Shown: positions 39,028 through 47,705, numbered from the stretch's first letter. The stretch is DNA of 64,000 bases from an uncultured Mediterraneibacter sp. (GCA_944381935.1 CALWMN010000010.1:43759-107758), one strand, 5' to 3'. The notes: generated by a model not told the origin, from the sequence alone. Made by a program: numbers and translations.

Positions 39028-39100
39028 TGCGCGATCAGGGGTTCGAACCCTGGACACCCTGATTAAGAGTCAGGTGCTCTGCCAGCTGAGCTAATCGCGC
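39028..39100 (-). tRNA. tRNA-Lys (CTT)
   Basis: 73 nt on the minus strand. The acceptor GCGCGAT pairs with ATCGCGC, the anticodon stem is CCTGA/TCAGG, and the loop CTCTTAA gives anticodon CTT for codon AAG. The T arm GGTTCGAACCC is canonical and the discriminator is A. CCA is not encoded. It has its own promoter and terminator. Confidence 0.96.
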
Positions 39101-39138
39101 ATTTTACGTTTTTTTATATTTTTCGTAACGCAGAAGTT

Positions 39139-39167
39139 ATTATATAACAGTTTATTCTATAATGCAA
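39139..39167 (-). promoter_or_regulatory. Promoter of tRNA-Lys
   Basis: TTGCAT (39162-39167), 17 bases, TATAAT (39139-39144) on the minus strand, about 40 bases before the tRNA. Confidence 0.85.
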
Positions 39168-39195
39168 GTATTTTTTTATTTTTTTGCCAATCAAC

Positions 39196-39223
39196 GCAGC
39201 CGCCCTCTGTAAAGGGCGGCTGC
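39196..39223 (-). terminator. Hairpin behind the thioredoxin-like gene
   Basis: GCAGCCGCCCT and AGGGCGGCTGC form an 11-bp perfect stem with a six-base loop, 7 bases after the stop codon. There is no T tract right after it on the minus strand; on the plus strand T-rich sequence lies before it. Transcript-end stabiliser or weak terminator. Confidence 0.55.
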
Positions 39224-39230
39224 AGGCCAT

Positions 39231-39536
39231 CTAAAACAGTTGCTTCAGGGCATCCTTCGACACGATTCCGACAACTGCCCCTTTTGCCTTGCCTTCATAA
39301 AACGACACGAAAGTCGGAACTTTCTCCACGCCGAATCTTGCTGCCAGATCTGCCTCCCGGTCAAGATCTGTCTGGCAGACTTTGATCCTGCCTTCCTGCT
39401 CCCTGGCAAACTCTGAGACTACGTCCGCCATCATGGCGCATTTTCCGCACCATACCGCATAGAACTCCAGCAGGACGGGGAGCTTTGCTTCTGTTACTTC
39501 CTGTTGGAAATTCTTCTCTGTCACTTTTACTGTCAT
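39231..39536 (-). CDS. Thioredoxin-like protein with WCGKC active site
   Basis: 101 residues with the thioredoxin fold; the redox centre is Cys30-Gly-Lys-Cys33 (AVWCGKC), followed by the cis-Pro segment VPTFVSFYEG. Classical thioredoxins have CGPC; CGKC variants exist in clostridia and should alter the redox potential. I chose the ATG at 39536, with AGGTGA about 7 bases upstream. That site overlaps the stop of a short Cys-rich ORF, so the two may be translationally coupled. Confidence 0.9.
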   Translation of the reverse strand: MTVKVTEKNFQQEVTEAKLPVLLEFYAVWCGKCAMMADVVSEFAREQEGRIKVCQTDLDREADLAARFGVEKVPTFVSFYEGKAKGAVVGIVSKDALKQLF

Positions 39537-39541
39537 TGCGA

Positions 39542-39706
39542 TCACCTGCATTTTTTCTTTGACCGTTTGTCAGGATGGCAGATATCTGTATTGAGCACCT
39601 CACATACTTCGTGCAGGGAGTTTCTCATGCATAACACCCATCTGTTTAACCTGGGCTTGCAGTAAAACAATTCATTCACCGCCATTTTCCAGCATTTCCT
39701 TCTCAT
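39542..39706 (-). CDS. Short Cys-rich basic ORF upstream of the thioredoxin-like gene
   Basis: 54 codons from the ATG at 39706 (or 58 from 39718), starting MRRKCWKMAVNELFYCK. It has six Cys and a strongly basic tail (KRSKKKC). GGGTGG is 4 bases before the ATG at 39706. The TGA stop is 5 bases before the thioredoxin start. No family recognised. A TATAAT at 39736-39741 could be its -10 element, though the -35 is poor. Coding is likely but not certain; the link to thioredoxin is by position. Confidence 0.5.
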   Translation of the reverse strand: MRRKCWKMAVNELFYCKPRLNRWVLCMRNSLHEVCEVLNTDICHPDKRSKKKCR

Positions 39707-39795
39707 ATAACCACCCATCTCTTTTCATATAGGTTATTATATGCGCATAAAACAGAAAGGTTCTGAATATGCCCCAGGAACAAGGACACGCCCGG

Positions 39796-40446
39796 TTATT
39801 TTCTCATTGCCACCAGCTTATTGATCGGATTGCCTTTCTGTGAAAATTTCTCTTCATATTCTGTCATCACATTGTCTTTATTCATCTCTTCGTGATGATG
39901 CAGGTCGTAGGTGAAGGAGCAGAGCAGCCAGCCTGCCTCCCTGATCTGGTCCAGGGAGAAATTGAAGAGCTGTGTATTGTCTGTCTTGAACTCAAGCATC
40001 CCGCCCTCCGGGAGAATCTTCTCATAGCGCCCCAGAAATTCCACGGAGGTTAACCGCCGTTTCGCATGCCGCGCTTTGGGCCACGGATCGGAAAAATTCA
40101 GATAGATCTTCTCAACCTCGCCCGGGGCGAATACCTCTGCCACATTCCTTGCGTCCATGCATACAAACCTGATATTTTTAAGCTCACAGTATTCCTCTGC
40201 ATCGTATTTTTCGACTGCCCGGAGCAAAACGCTGGAATACCGCTCTATCCCTACGAAATTGATATCCGGGTGGCGTTTCGCCATATCGAGCAGAAATTTT
40301 CCCTTTCCCATCCCGATCTCAATGTCGATCGGATTCTTATTTCCAAATACCTGATTCCAACATCCCCTCTGATCTTCCGGTCTTTTTATCACTGTACGGT
40401 GGGCCTGTATCGTCCCCTCGGCCCTTGGTATATTTCTAAGTCTCAT
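39796..40446 (-). CDS. trmB: tRNA (guanine-N7)-methyltransferase
   Basis: Methylates guanine-46 of tRNAs with S-adenosylmethionine. It has 216 residues, the usual length. SAM site DIEIGMGKGKFLLDMA, then FVGIERYSSVLLRAVEK and the substrate motif NFSDPWPKARHAKRRL, all intact. GGGGAGG precedes the ATG. A good promoter lies 80-110 bp upstream, with a leader hairpin between. Confidence 0.96.
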   Translation of the reverse strand: MRLRNIPRAEGTIQAHRTVIKRPEDQRGCWNQVFGNKNPIDIEIGMGKGKFLLDMAKRHPDINFVGIERYSSVLLRAVEKYDAEEYCELKNIRFVCMDARNVAEVFAPGEVEKIYLNFSDPWPKARHAKRRLTSVEFLGRYEKILPEGGMLEFKTDNTQLFNFSLDQIREAGWLLCSFTYDLHHHEEMNKDNVMTEYEEKFSQKGNPINKLVAMRK

Positions 40447-40474
40447 GAACAGTCCTCCCCTGACTTTCTATTGC

Positions 40475-40497
40475 AAATCCCTGACAGGCAGGGATTT
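40475..40497 (-). other. Hairpin in the trmB leader
   Basis: AAATCCCTG and CAGGGATTT form a perfect 9-bp stem with a five-base loop, 28 bp before the trmB start. No T run follows on the minus strand. It may be a terminator remnant for the gene upstream or a leader structure. Confidence 0.45.
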
Positions 40498-40528
40498 TCT
40501 CTGCTTCTGATGGATTACGTATGTTACC

Positions 40529-40557
40529 ATCATAACACGCAAAGGCATATAGGTCAA
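40529..40557 (-). promoter_or_regulatory. Promoter of trmB
   Basis: TTGACC (40552-40557), 17 bases, TATGAT (40529-40534) on the minus strand; start point near 40522. Confidence 0.8.
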
Positions 40558-40582
40558 AAGAAGATTTGCCAGAGCTTTCTTT

Positions 40583-41077
40583 TCAGTTCGACCGTTTTTT
40601 CACCAGTTCGATGGCTTCTTTTCCCGTGAGATGTTCGATCTTCATCTCCAGCATACACAGCGGCGCCCATTCCCTGTCAATGGCTTTCCTGCGGCTGTCC
40701 TCACTCTCTCCGGGCGAGTATTTCATGGCAAGTTTCCCGATCGCAGCACGCTTTTCCTGTTCCTCTTCCAGCACCCGTATCGTCCCGAAAGCAATCACGC
40801 TCCGAAAATAAGTGGTAAACTCTTCCGGGACAACCTGGTCCTGGTCAATCACACAGAAAGACGCTTTTGGTTCCCGCCTGATGGCATCCAGCTTATGCCC
40901 TGCTTTGGCGCAGTGGAAATATAAGGCCCCGCCGTCGTACACATAGCTGATCGGGACGGCATAAGGATAACCTCCGTCCCCCAAAAGGGCCAGCACCCCC
41001 GACGTCCCCCGGTTCAGTATACAGGCACATTCCTCCCCGGAAAGTTTCTGCCTTTTTCTTCGCATCTCCCGAAACAT
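40583..41077 (-). CDS. Pyridoxamine 5'-phosphate oxidase-like flavoprotein (NimA-like)
   Basis: 164 residues with the split-barrel flavin fold: GVLALLGDGGYPYAVPISYVY, LYFHCAKAGHKLDAI and SFCVIDQD are typical of the NimA/PNPOx-like group. Such proteins bind FMN, and some members reduce nitroimidazoles; sequence alone does not show resistance. AAGGAGG lies 10 bases before the ATG. Adjacent to the FtsX-type permease gene but probably unrelated to it. Confidence 0.88.
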   Translation of the reverse strand: MFREMRRKRQKLSGEECACILNRGTSGVLALLGDGGYPYAVPISYVYDGGALYFHCAKAGHKLDAIRREPKASFCVIDQDQVVPEEFTTYFRSVIAFGTIRVLEEEQEKRAAIGKLAMKYSPGESEDSRRKAIDREWAPLCMLEMKIEHLTGKEAIELVKKRSN

Positions 41078-41098
41078 ACTCTGTCGTCCTCCTTTTTA

Positions 41099-43426
41099 TT
41101 ATAGTTCGTTTATTGTCTCTGTGACTGCCATTTTCCCCATACGTCTGGCAGGCGCATACACTGCCGCCATGCACGAGGCGGAAACGATCAGCAATATCAC
41201 AGCGAGCGGGCCGCCCGGTATCTTCCAGGTTCCTCCGAAATGTGTAACCACTGCCCTGACATAAATCAAATAGTGGAGGATCAGTCCACATATGATCCCC
41301 GCCGCAGTTCCGCTGGCGGCATAGGTGACAGCCTCGGCGGCTATCATCTTTGTAACCTGGCGGCTCTCCATCCCGACTGCCCGCATCATTCCGTACTGCC
41401 TGGTTCTCGCCGTCACTCCCATCGAGATGCTGTTCATGATATTCAGCACAGTAATAAAGGAGATAATGGCCAGAAACCCGTATGCCGCAAGCCGGAATAC
41501 CCAGTAAGAGCCATAGACTGCCTGATTGTCTTCTCTCTTGTCCAGAAACAAGCTGCCTCCCGCCATACCCTGGATCTCATTTACTGTTTCTTCAGGAGCA
41601 TCCTGGTCCAGCAAAACATTTATCATCCTATACTTCTGTTCCCCAGTCAGGCGTGTGAACGTTTCTTCAGAGCAGACTACTGTGGCTGCCCCGCTTACTC
41701 CGCCCACTCCCTCAGATGCCACACATGCAATCTCAATCTTCTCATCCCCTATCCTGATTTCGTCCCCCACAGCAAGCCTGATGTTCTGGTTAAAGATTGC
41801 CAGGGCATAGCCGGAGTCTCCATACACTTTAGACAGGTCGCCGCTTACCACCGATTTTTCCGTATTATCCAGCATAAATTCATCATAGGAAAACAGGTCC
41901 ACCGCCCCTTCGCTGCCGTTGATCTCAACGGGATATTCCATATTGAGCATTGTGCCAAACGCAGCCTCCACTCCCGGGAGCTTTGAGATTTTCTCCAACA
42001 GGCTTTTGTCTATGGAGTTGGCGTCATCCTGGCTGGAGATAGTAAGGTCGGTGGAAAAATCACTCGCCGATGGGATCAGCCTGTCTACCAGATCCAGGCA
42101 TGCCGAAAAGGCAAGAAACAAAACGATCATAAGGGAAAAAGAGCCTGTCATAAGAAACAGATTTTTCTTCCCCTCCGACGCATGGCGAATGCCGAGCGCT
42201 GTCTCTACCCGGAAAATCCGCGTGTCTGCCGCGTATCCGCGCCGTTTTTCCATCCCGGCATTCCCGGATACAGCCGACACGGGCGACACTTTCGCCGCCT
42301 GCTTTGCCGGGGAATGTACCGCAATAAATACCGTGATAATACCGACTGCGGCTCCGCATGCAATACCGCTTATGCTCACCCCGAAAAGCGGCATATCTGC
42401 CCACTCCCCCTTCACAATAAAACGCAGTATGGCGCACAGGGCCCAGCACGTTGCCATCCCCAGCATGCATCCCTCCGGGATCGCCGTTTTACACCAGTTA
42501 AGCGCCTCCAGCCTGACGAAGCGTATGATCTGCCGCTTGCTCGCGCCGATGCATCGCATCATACCGAAGAACTTTGTCCTCTGCGCAACCATGCTGTTCA
42601 TACAGCCTGAGATCATCAGGATGCCCGCGATCAGGATCAGGAAGAAGCAGACTGCTGCCAATGGATAGATATTCTTCATTGTTTCATTGCTGCTTGCTCC
42701 CATCAGCCCCATAACAGCTGTGTTTTCATCTATGTTTTCAGATGAAAGTCCATACTGCTCTTTGATGTCGTCTATTGCCTTACGCACACCGGCGCCATCC
42801 TGAAAGCGGATATAATATTGAGGTGACGAAGCTTCATGATTGAGATTTCTGACTTCGTCGAAGGCAGTTCTGGCCATGTATACGCAGCATCCGTCAATCA
42901 TGTCGTTGAACTGCGCATCATCCTTACAAAATCCAGACACGATATACTCCAGGTCCCCCTCAGGCGTATGCAGAGTAACCGTATCCCCGGTGCTGATCCC
43001 GAAAAGCTGTTTTGCATCCGAGCTGAGCATCACCTCCCTGTCATTCTGGGGAAAGGATCCTTCTTGCGTATAGCCCATGACGTCGGTGATATATGTCTTA
43101 TCAACGCCGTACAGGACAGTGTTCTTCCCATTTATTCCATACTCCTGCTCCCCTTTCGTATTGATGCCGTCATGCCAGGATGACACTGCAACATCGGGAC
43201 GTCCCCCTATCTTTTGTGAGGTATCCTCCGATATATCCTGGAGAATAATATGATAGTTCCCGTGTTTCCTGATCATCTGTTCCGTCTCTGCCCTGATCCA
43301 CATTTCTGCCATAGAAAAGATCGCGGTCACAAGGAATACGGCAAGGATGATGCAGATACGCGTCATGCGGCTCTGCCGTTTATGCACGCGCGCCGAAATC
43401 GGCACCAGACTGAGATAGCTCTTCAT
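41099..43426 (-). CDS. FtsX/MacB-type ABC permease with two FtsX domains
   Basis: 775 residues. One membrane helix near the N-terminus is followed by an extracytoplasmic domain (about 55-260) and three helices (about 265-375). Another helix (about 430-450), a second outer domain and three more helices follow. Both three-helix sets are FtsX domains (SMGVTARTRQYGMMRAVGM is the second-copy signature). I chose the ATG at 43426, which overlaps the ATPase stop (ATGA) and has GGGAGG upstream. With its ATPase it probably acts as a mechanotransmitting or peptide-handling exporter. Confidence 0.9.
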   Translation of the reverse strand: MKSYLSLVPISARVHKRQSRMTRICIILAVFLVTAIFSMAEMWIRAETEQMIRKHGNYHIILQDISEDTSQKIGGRPDVAVSSWHDGINTKGEQEYGINGKNTVLYGVDKTYITDVMGYTQEGSFPQNDREVMLSSDAKQLFGISTGDTVTLHTPEGDLEYIVSGFCKDDAQFNDMIDGCCVYMARTAFDEVRNLNHEASSPQYYIRFQDGAGVRKAIDDIKEQYGLSSENIDENTAVMGLMGASSNETMKNIYPLAAVCFFLILIAGILMISGCMNSMVAQRTKFFGMMRCIGASKRQIIRFVRLEALNWCKTAIPEGCMLGMATCWALCAILRFIVKGEWADMPLFGVSISGIACGAAVGIITVFIAVHSPAKQAAKVSPVSAVSGNAGMEKRRGYAADTRIFRVETALGIRHASEGKKNLFLMTGSFSLMIVLFLAFSACLDLVDRLIPSASDFSTDLTISSQDDANSIDKSLLEKISKLPGVEAAFGTMLNMEYPVEINGSEGAVDLFSYDEFMLDNTEKSVVSGDLSKVYGDSGYALAIFNQNIRLAVGDEIRIGDEKIEIACVASEGVGGVSGAATVVCSEETFTRLTGEQKYRMINVLLDQDAPEETVNEIQGMAGGSLFLDKREDNQAVYGSYWVFRLAAYGFLAIISFITVLNIMNSISMGVTARTRQYGMMRAVGMESRQVTKMIAAEAVTYAASGTAAGIICGLILHYLIYVRAVVTHFGGTWKIPGGPLAVILLIVSASCMAAVYAPARRMGKMAVTETINEL

Positions 43427-44106
43427 TCCCTGCACCTCCCCAGATCGGTCAGAACACCGTCCGAAACCTGAAGGACCCGGTCCGCTGTCTGCGCAATGCT
43501 TCGGTTGTGCGTAATCATAATGATCGTCTGCGCATACCTCTTTGACGCGTTTTTCAAAAGCGCAATCACTTCGCTGCTGTTCTGTGTATCCAGATTCCCC
43601 GTGGGCTCATCCGCCAGAATAAGCGACGGGCGGGTAATCAACGCACGCCCGATTGCAACCCTCTGCTGCTGCCCGCCGGACAACTGTCCCGGCAGATGGC
43701 TCCTGCGCTCTTTCAGGTTCAGCACCCCCAGAAGCTCCTCCAGGTATCTTTTGTCCGGTTTCTGATAGTCCAGAAGCACAGGAAAGATCATATTCTGCTC
43801 CACCGTCAATTCCGGGATCAGATTGAACGCCTGAAAGATGAACCCGATATTCCTTCGCCGAAATATGGTGAGCTTATTTTCCTTCATGGAGAAGATATCC
43901 TTTCCGTCGATCAACACCTTTCCCGACGTAGGCTCATCCAGCGCCCCGATCATATTCAGGAGCGTACTTTTGCCGGAACCGGACTCGCCGACGACTGCCA
44001 CATACTCTCCCTTCGGTACGGAAAAGCTGACGTCTTTCAGGGCGTGCACGGCTGTTTCACCGCTGCCGTAGGTTTTGGAAATAGAACGGACTTCTAATAA
44101 ATCCAT
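43423..44106 (-). CDS. ABC transporter ATPase, MacB/LolD type
   Basis: 227 residues, the compact size of MacB/BceA ATPases. Walker [10 protein letters not shown], signature [15 protein letters not shown], Walker [13 protein letters not shown], all intact. It lies 73 bp behind the kinase gene, and its stop overlaps the permease start. Part of a four-gene regulator-kinase-ATPase-permease unit. Confidence 0.95.
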   Translation of the reverse strand: MDLLEVRSISKTYGSGETAVHALKDVSFSVPKGEYVAVVGESGSGKSTLLNMIGALDEPTSGKVLIDGKDIFSMKENKLTIFRRRNIGFIFQAFNLIPELTVEQNMIFPVLLDYQKPDKRYLEELLGVLNLKERRSHLPGQLSGGQQQRVAIGRALITRPSLILADEPTGNLDTQNSSEVIALLKNASKRYAQTIIMITHNRSIAQTADRVLQVSDGVLTDLGRCRE

Positions 44107-44179
44107 ATGGTAAACACCTCTTTCTTCTTATTCTGTGAAAAGGATATCATCCATACCTTACAGCAGTATGACTGTCAGC

Positions 44180-45217
44180 CTACAATTTTGTAGGAATCAG
44201 AAAATTGAGAACAAACGCCGTTCCAGATCCCGGCTCGCTTTCCACTTCTATCGTCCCATTATGCGCTTCCACGATCATCTTCGCAAGAGGCAGCCCCAGT
44301 CCGGTTCCCTGCTTATCTTTTGAGAAGCGGCTCCGGTAAAACCGCTTGAAAATGTGATGCAGGTCTTCCGGATGAATGCCGCTTCCATTGTCCCTTATCT
44401 CAATCCGGACCGCCGACGCAGACTGCCTCCATTTCATTCGTACACAGCCTCCCCTGTCCGTGTGGTCAAACGCATTTTTCACAATATTTTCTATCGCCTC
44501 TGTCATCCAGGCCCGGTCGCAGTTGAGAAAAATATCTTCGTCTCCCTCTGCCTCCAGCCTCTTCCCCTCCTGTTTTGCCCGGTATGCAAAATGCAGTTCA
44601 ATCTCTCCTAGCATGTATGCCACATTCTCCGGTTTCCTGGCAAATACAATGCTACCGGCATCCAGCTTGGTGATCTTCAGCAGATTCTGGACCAGCGTTT
44701 CGATCCGTTCCAGTTCCCTTTCCGACAGAGACGCGAACTCATGGAGCTCGGGCAGCTCCATTGTTTCTCCCTTAAGCAGTCCATTGTAAATATTCAGGGC
44801 GGCAAGGGGAGTTTTCAGCTGGTGGGAAATATCCGATATGGTATTTTTCAAAAACTGTTTCGATGTCCTCTCGTTTTCTGCCTTCGCATTGAGAATCGCG
44901 GCAAGGGAGTTCACCTCATGGAACAGGCGATACATCTCTCCTTCCTCATCGCATTCGATGCGGGCATCCCTGTCCCCCGAAATATATGACGCAATCTGTG
45001 CCGCCGCATTTTCCATAATTTCATTCTGCCGCTTAAAAAAGGCAAAACATGCCGCAAAGATCGCCGCGCCCATGCCAGAAACACACAGCAGGATCCAGAC
45101 CGCTGCATGATCGGGGGACAAGAACAGGACCAGTGCACAGGCCAGGAGAAAAACCAGTATAACCGCTGCAATTTGACAAAATAAACTCTTGATCCTTCTG
45201 TCCGCCAGTATCTTCAT
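44180..45217 (-). CDS. Intramembrane-type sensor histidine kinase
   Basis: 345 residues. Two membrane helices (about 14-34 and 40-60) are separated by only a few residues (SPDHAAV), so there is almost no external sensor domain. A HAMP-like linker, HisKA with His132 (SHQLKTPLAALN) and HATPase with GTGLGLPLAK follow. This layout is like BceS-type kinases, which sense through a partner ABC transporter; here the MacB-like transporter downstream could play that part. Confidence 0.92.
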   Translation of the reverse strand: MKILADRRIKSLFCQIAAVILVFLLACALVLFLSPDHAAVWILLCVSGMGAAIFAACFAFFKRQNEIMENAAAQIASYISGDRDARIECDEEGEMYRLFHEVNSLAAILNAKAENERTSKQFLKNTISDISHQLKTPLAALNIYNGLLKGETMELPELHEFASLSERELERIETLVQNLLKITKLDAGSIVFARKPENVAYMLGEIELHFAYRAKQEGKRLEAEGDEDIFLNCDRAWMTEAIENIVKNAFDHTDRGGCVRMKWRQSASAVRIEIRDNGSGIHPEDLHHIFKRFYRSRFSKDKQGTGLGLPLAKMIVEAHNGTIEVESEPGSGTAFVLNFLIPTKL

Positions 45218-45224
45218 ATCTGCC

Positions 45225-45911
45225 TCACCTGTCCATATTCCACTTATATCCCATCCGACGCACTGTCACAATCCTGTCAGGTTTCCCCGGATCTTCCTCA
45301 ACCTTCGTCCGCAGCCTGCGTATGTATACCGTCAACGTGCTGCCGTCCACATATTCTTCACCACAGTCCCACAGCCTTCCCAGGATCTGTTCCGGCGAGA
45401 GCACCTGCCCGGGATTCTCCATGAACAGGCGCAGAAGCTTATATTCATTTGCAGTCAGCTCGATCTTCTCCCCGCCCTTATATGCCGTCCCCTCCAGAAG
45501 CCGGAGTGTGACGCCATTTGAACTCAGCTGTGTATCCTCCCGGTTAAAATTGTCACTTCTGCGCAAAAGCGCGTTGATCCTTGAGAGAAACACGGCGAGC
45601 TTAAACGGCTTCGTCATATAATCGTCGCCCCCGATATCAAGCCCCATGATGATGTCTGTCTCCTCATCAGCAGCAGTGAGAAACAGGATCGGAACCTTTG
45701 ATGTCTGCCGCATTTGCCTGCAAAAGTCAAAACCGCAGCCATCAGGCAGCGATACGTCCAGAATAGCCAGATCATATTTGCCGTCTGACCACATCCTCCG
45801 GGCTTCCAGCATAGTCCGGGCAACCTCTGTTTCATACCCTTCTTTCTTCAGTGCAAAGGAAAGCCCATTGATCAGGCTCAAATCATCCTCAAGTAAAAAA
45901 AGTCGTTTCAT
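45225..45911 (-). CDS. OmpR-family response regulator of the FtsX-type transporter unit
   Basis: 228 residues from the ATG at 45911, which gives the proper receiver start MKRLFLLEDD. Phospho-acceptor Asp52 in LAILDVSLPDGCG, Lys in GDDYMTKPFK, C-terminal winged helix with VYIRRLRTKVEEDP. First gene of the unit; the preceding 213 bp up to the next ORF hold no clear promoter that I could define. Confidence 0.93.
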   Translation of the reverse strand: MKRLFLLEDDLSLINGLSFALKKEGYETEVARTMLEARRMWSDGKYDLAILDVSLPDGCGFDFCRQMRQTSKVPILFLTAADEETDIIMGLDIGGDDYMTKPFKLAVFLSRINALLRRSDNFNREDTQLSSNGVTLRLLEGTAYKGGEKIELTANEYKLLRLFMENPGQVLSPEQILGRLWDCGEEYVDGSTLTVYIRRLRTKVEEDPGKPDRIVTVRRMGYKWNMDR

Positions 45912-46123
45912 CTTATTCTCTCTTTTCTGATAACTCTGTCTTCCGCCTATCATTTTATCCCATCTGATGTGTCCAGTCCATTCTTTTCTGCATACGCTTT
46001 TGCACAATAAAGAGCAGGATCTGCCCCTCCGCCTTCCCGGATCAGGGCGTCAGCATTGGTACATCTTTCCGTTTTTATTTGGGGTTGAAATAATGATACC
46101 TCAAGAATCCAGGTCTCTTCTTA

Positions 46124-46240
46124 TTAATCTTTTATCAACTGACTAAAAGAGCCGAGAATTTCCCGGCTCTGTGATCCTTCTTTTTGCAGCGACACCATTG
46201 TGTTCATACTATTGATGAAAATCGCCGCAGCGCTTTCCAT
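46124..46240 (-). CDS. Possible 38-residue ORF at the end of the PTS operon
   Basis: Starts MESAAAIFINSMNTMV and ends SFSQLIKD, with GAGGAG about 6 bases before the ATG. It begins 39 bp after the HPr-like gene. The terminator-like hairpin at 46144-46170 lies inside it, encoding SREILGS. Good ribosome binding site but short, so a chance ORF cannot be excluded. No family recognised. Confidence 0.4.
   Translation of the reverse strand: MESAAAIFINSMNTMVSLQKEGSQSREILGSFSQLIKD
46144..46170 (-). terminator. Terminator-like hairpin behind the PTS operon
   Basis: AGAGCCG and CGGCTCT form a 7-bp stem with a nine-base loop, followed on the minus strand by TTTAG. The same stem sequence AGAGCCGGG recurs in the terminator at 55037-55059. 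Confidence 0.6.
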
Positions 46241-46278
46241 GCTGCTCTCCTCATTAAAATGGAATGTACTCTTGGCTC

Positions 46279-46536
46279 CTACAGGTTTTCTGTCACGAAT
46301 TGTTTTAGCGCTTCTGCCTCTTCTCGTTCCTTTTCCCCCTCCAGAATAAGAGCTACTTCATCATCCTGTTTGACGGCAAGAGACATTACTTTAAATAGTC
46401 TCTTTGCATCTCCGGTCTTTTTATCTTTGCAGATTGTCACGCTGCTTGTGCACTGTCCTGCTGCTTTTACAAGCTCTCCTGCGGGCCTTGCATGTAGACC
46501 TGCGGGATCATGTACTGTGAATGTAAATGATACCAT
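46279..46536 (-). CDS. HPr-like phosphocarrier lacking Ser46
   Basis: 85 residues from the ATG at 46536, with AGGAG 9-10 bases upstream. The active-site His15 is in GLHARPAG, as in HPr. Position 46, the serine phosphorylated by HPr kinase in Firmicutes, is Arg here (DAKRLFKVMSL). It could carry phosphate to the adjacent IIA but not act as a Ser-P corepressor partner of CcpA. Dedicated carrier of this PTS by position. Confidence 0.9.
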   Translation of the reverse strand: MVSFTFTVHDPAGLHARPAGELVKAAGQCTSSVTICKDKKTGDAKRLFKVMSLAVKQDDEVALILEGEKEREEAEALKQFVTENL

Positions 46537-46570
46537 CTTAATCGTCTCCTGTCTATATCTATAATATTTG

Positions 46571-47398
46571 TCATAGTTTGTGCTCCAGAATCTGCTCCAG
46601 CGCATATGCAACTCCTGCCTCATCATTGGAAAGCGTTACATAATCAGCAATCTTTTTCAAACTGTCCACGGCGTTTCCCATAGCGATCCCCAGACCTGCA
46701 GCTGCGATCAGAGGAATATCCATCTCATGATCCCCGAATGCCGCTGTTTTCTGCAGTGAAATCCCCTGTATTTCGCAAATCTTCCGAAGAGCGCTTCCTT
46801 TATTGACTCCCCTTGGAAATATTTCAAGAAATCTGTCTGCGGAGCGGGCTATATCGATCTGCGGCCAGATTCCCATACTTAACTTCGCCCGGATATCATC
46901 CTGTATCTGCAGAATCAGTTCCGGCTCTGCTGCAATGAGCAGTTTGCTCGGTCCGGAATTACAGATTTTCCACTCCTGCGATATCATACGAACGTCAATT
47001 ACTTTCGGGTTATATCCTATGATCTCAATCTCCCTGGCTATATATGGATCCATACCGGTAATATACCAGTCTCTGTCCTGGAATACCCACATATTTAACC
47101 TGTTTTTTTCTGCGTATTCCTCATAAATCTCCAGCATGTCGTCAGCCGGAAAATGTCTGCTGCTAATGCACTTATTGCCTGCCAGAATATATGCTCCTGC
47201 ATCGCATATCTTCATACATCCGATCTCCAGTTCTTTCTCGACCGATTCCACTCCGGCGGGCATCCTGGCTGAACCCAGCACAACTTCCATACCGGCTTCC
47301 GATGCCCTGCGGATCGCCCGCCTCACCTCAGGGAGAAGTTCTTTCTCGCTGTTCAGAAGAGTCCCATCGATATCAATGCAGATCAATTCATATTTCAT
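46571..47398 (-). CDS. HAD-superfamily Cof-type phosphatase
   Basis: 275 residues. The nucleophile motif is DIDGTLL (Asp9, Asp11), with a Cof-type C2 cap and the C-terminal GDHEMDIPLIAAAGLGIAMG motif. It probably dephosphorylates a sugar phosphate made by the neighbouring PTS. The start overlaps the stop of the two-helix membrane protein (ATGA). Confidence 0.92.
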   Translation of the reverse strand: MKYELICIDIDGTLLNSEKELLPEVRRAIRRASEAGMEVVLGSARMPAGVESVEKELEIGCMKICDAGAYILAGNKCISSRHFPADDMLEIYEEYAEKNRLNMWVFQDRDWYITGMDPYIAREIEIIGYNPKVIDVRMISQEWKICNSGPSKLLIAAEPELILQIQDDIRAKLSMGIWPQIDIARSADRFLEIFPRGVNKGSALRKICEIQGISLQKTAAFGDHEMDIPLIAAAGLGIAMGNAVDSLKKIADYVTLSNDEAGVAYALEQILEHKL

Positions 47399-47685
47399 GA
47401 AGCTGTTCCCCTCTCCAGTACATTCAATATTTTCTCAACATTTCGTCTTCCGTTTTTCAACCCAAGATTAAATACCAGGGCTGCGGCTGCAGCCACAACT
47501 GCTATGCAAACACCAAGAACGCCAAGGAAAAGGGATGGGACAATGCCGGCAAGTCCGGCATAGGCCGCAGCCACTCCCAGTGTTGAAACTGCAATGGCGA
47601 TAAGCTTCCACCGATTGATCTTTTTTAAAGCTTCTATCTGCATCTTCGCTTCTTTCGACAGCTTTCTGTTATCTATAACATTCAT
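47395..47685 (-). CDS. Small two-helix membrane protein in the PTS operon
   Basis: 96 residues: a charged helical start (NRKLSKEAKMQIEALKKINRW), two membrane helices (about 30-50 and 53-75) and a charged tail. Ribosome binding site AAAGGAGGAGG. It lies between IID and the HAD gene. No family recognised; perhaps an accessory of the IIC-IID complex, on position alone. Confidence 0.75.
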   Translation of the reverse strand: MNVIDNRKLSKEAKMQIEALKKINRWKLIAIAVSTLGVAAAYAGLAGIVPSLFLGVLGVCIAVVAAAAALVFNLGLKNGRRNVEKILNVLERGTAS

Positions 47686-47705
47686 GGTGCCTCCTCCTTT
47701 ATTAA

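Noticed and set aside
38697-39094. Several overlapping open frames of 60-125 codons on both strands
   Set aside because: All arise because the 64-bp unit has no stops in some frames. No ribosome binding sites, and the frames run into the palindrome and the tRNA.
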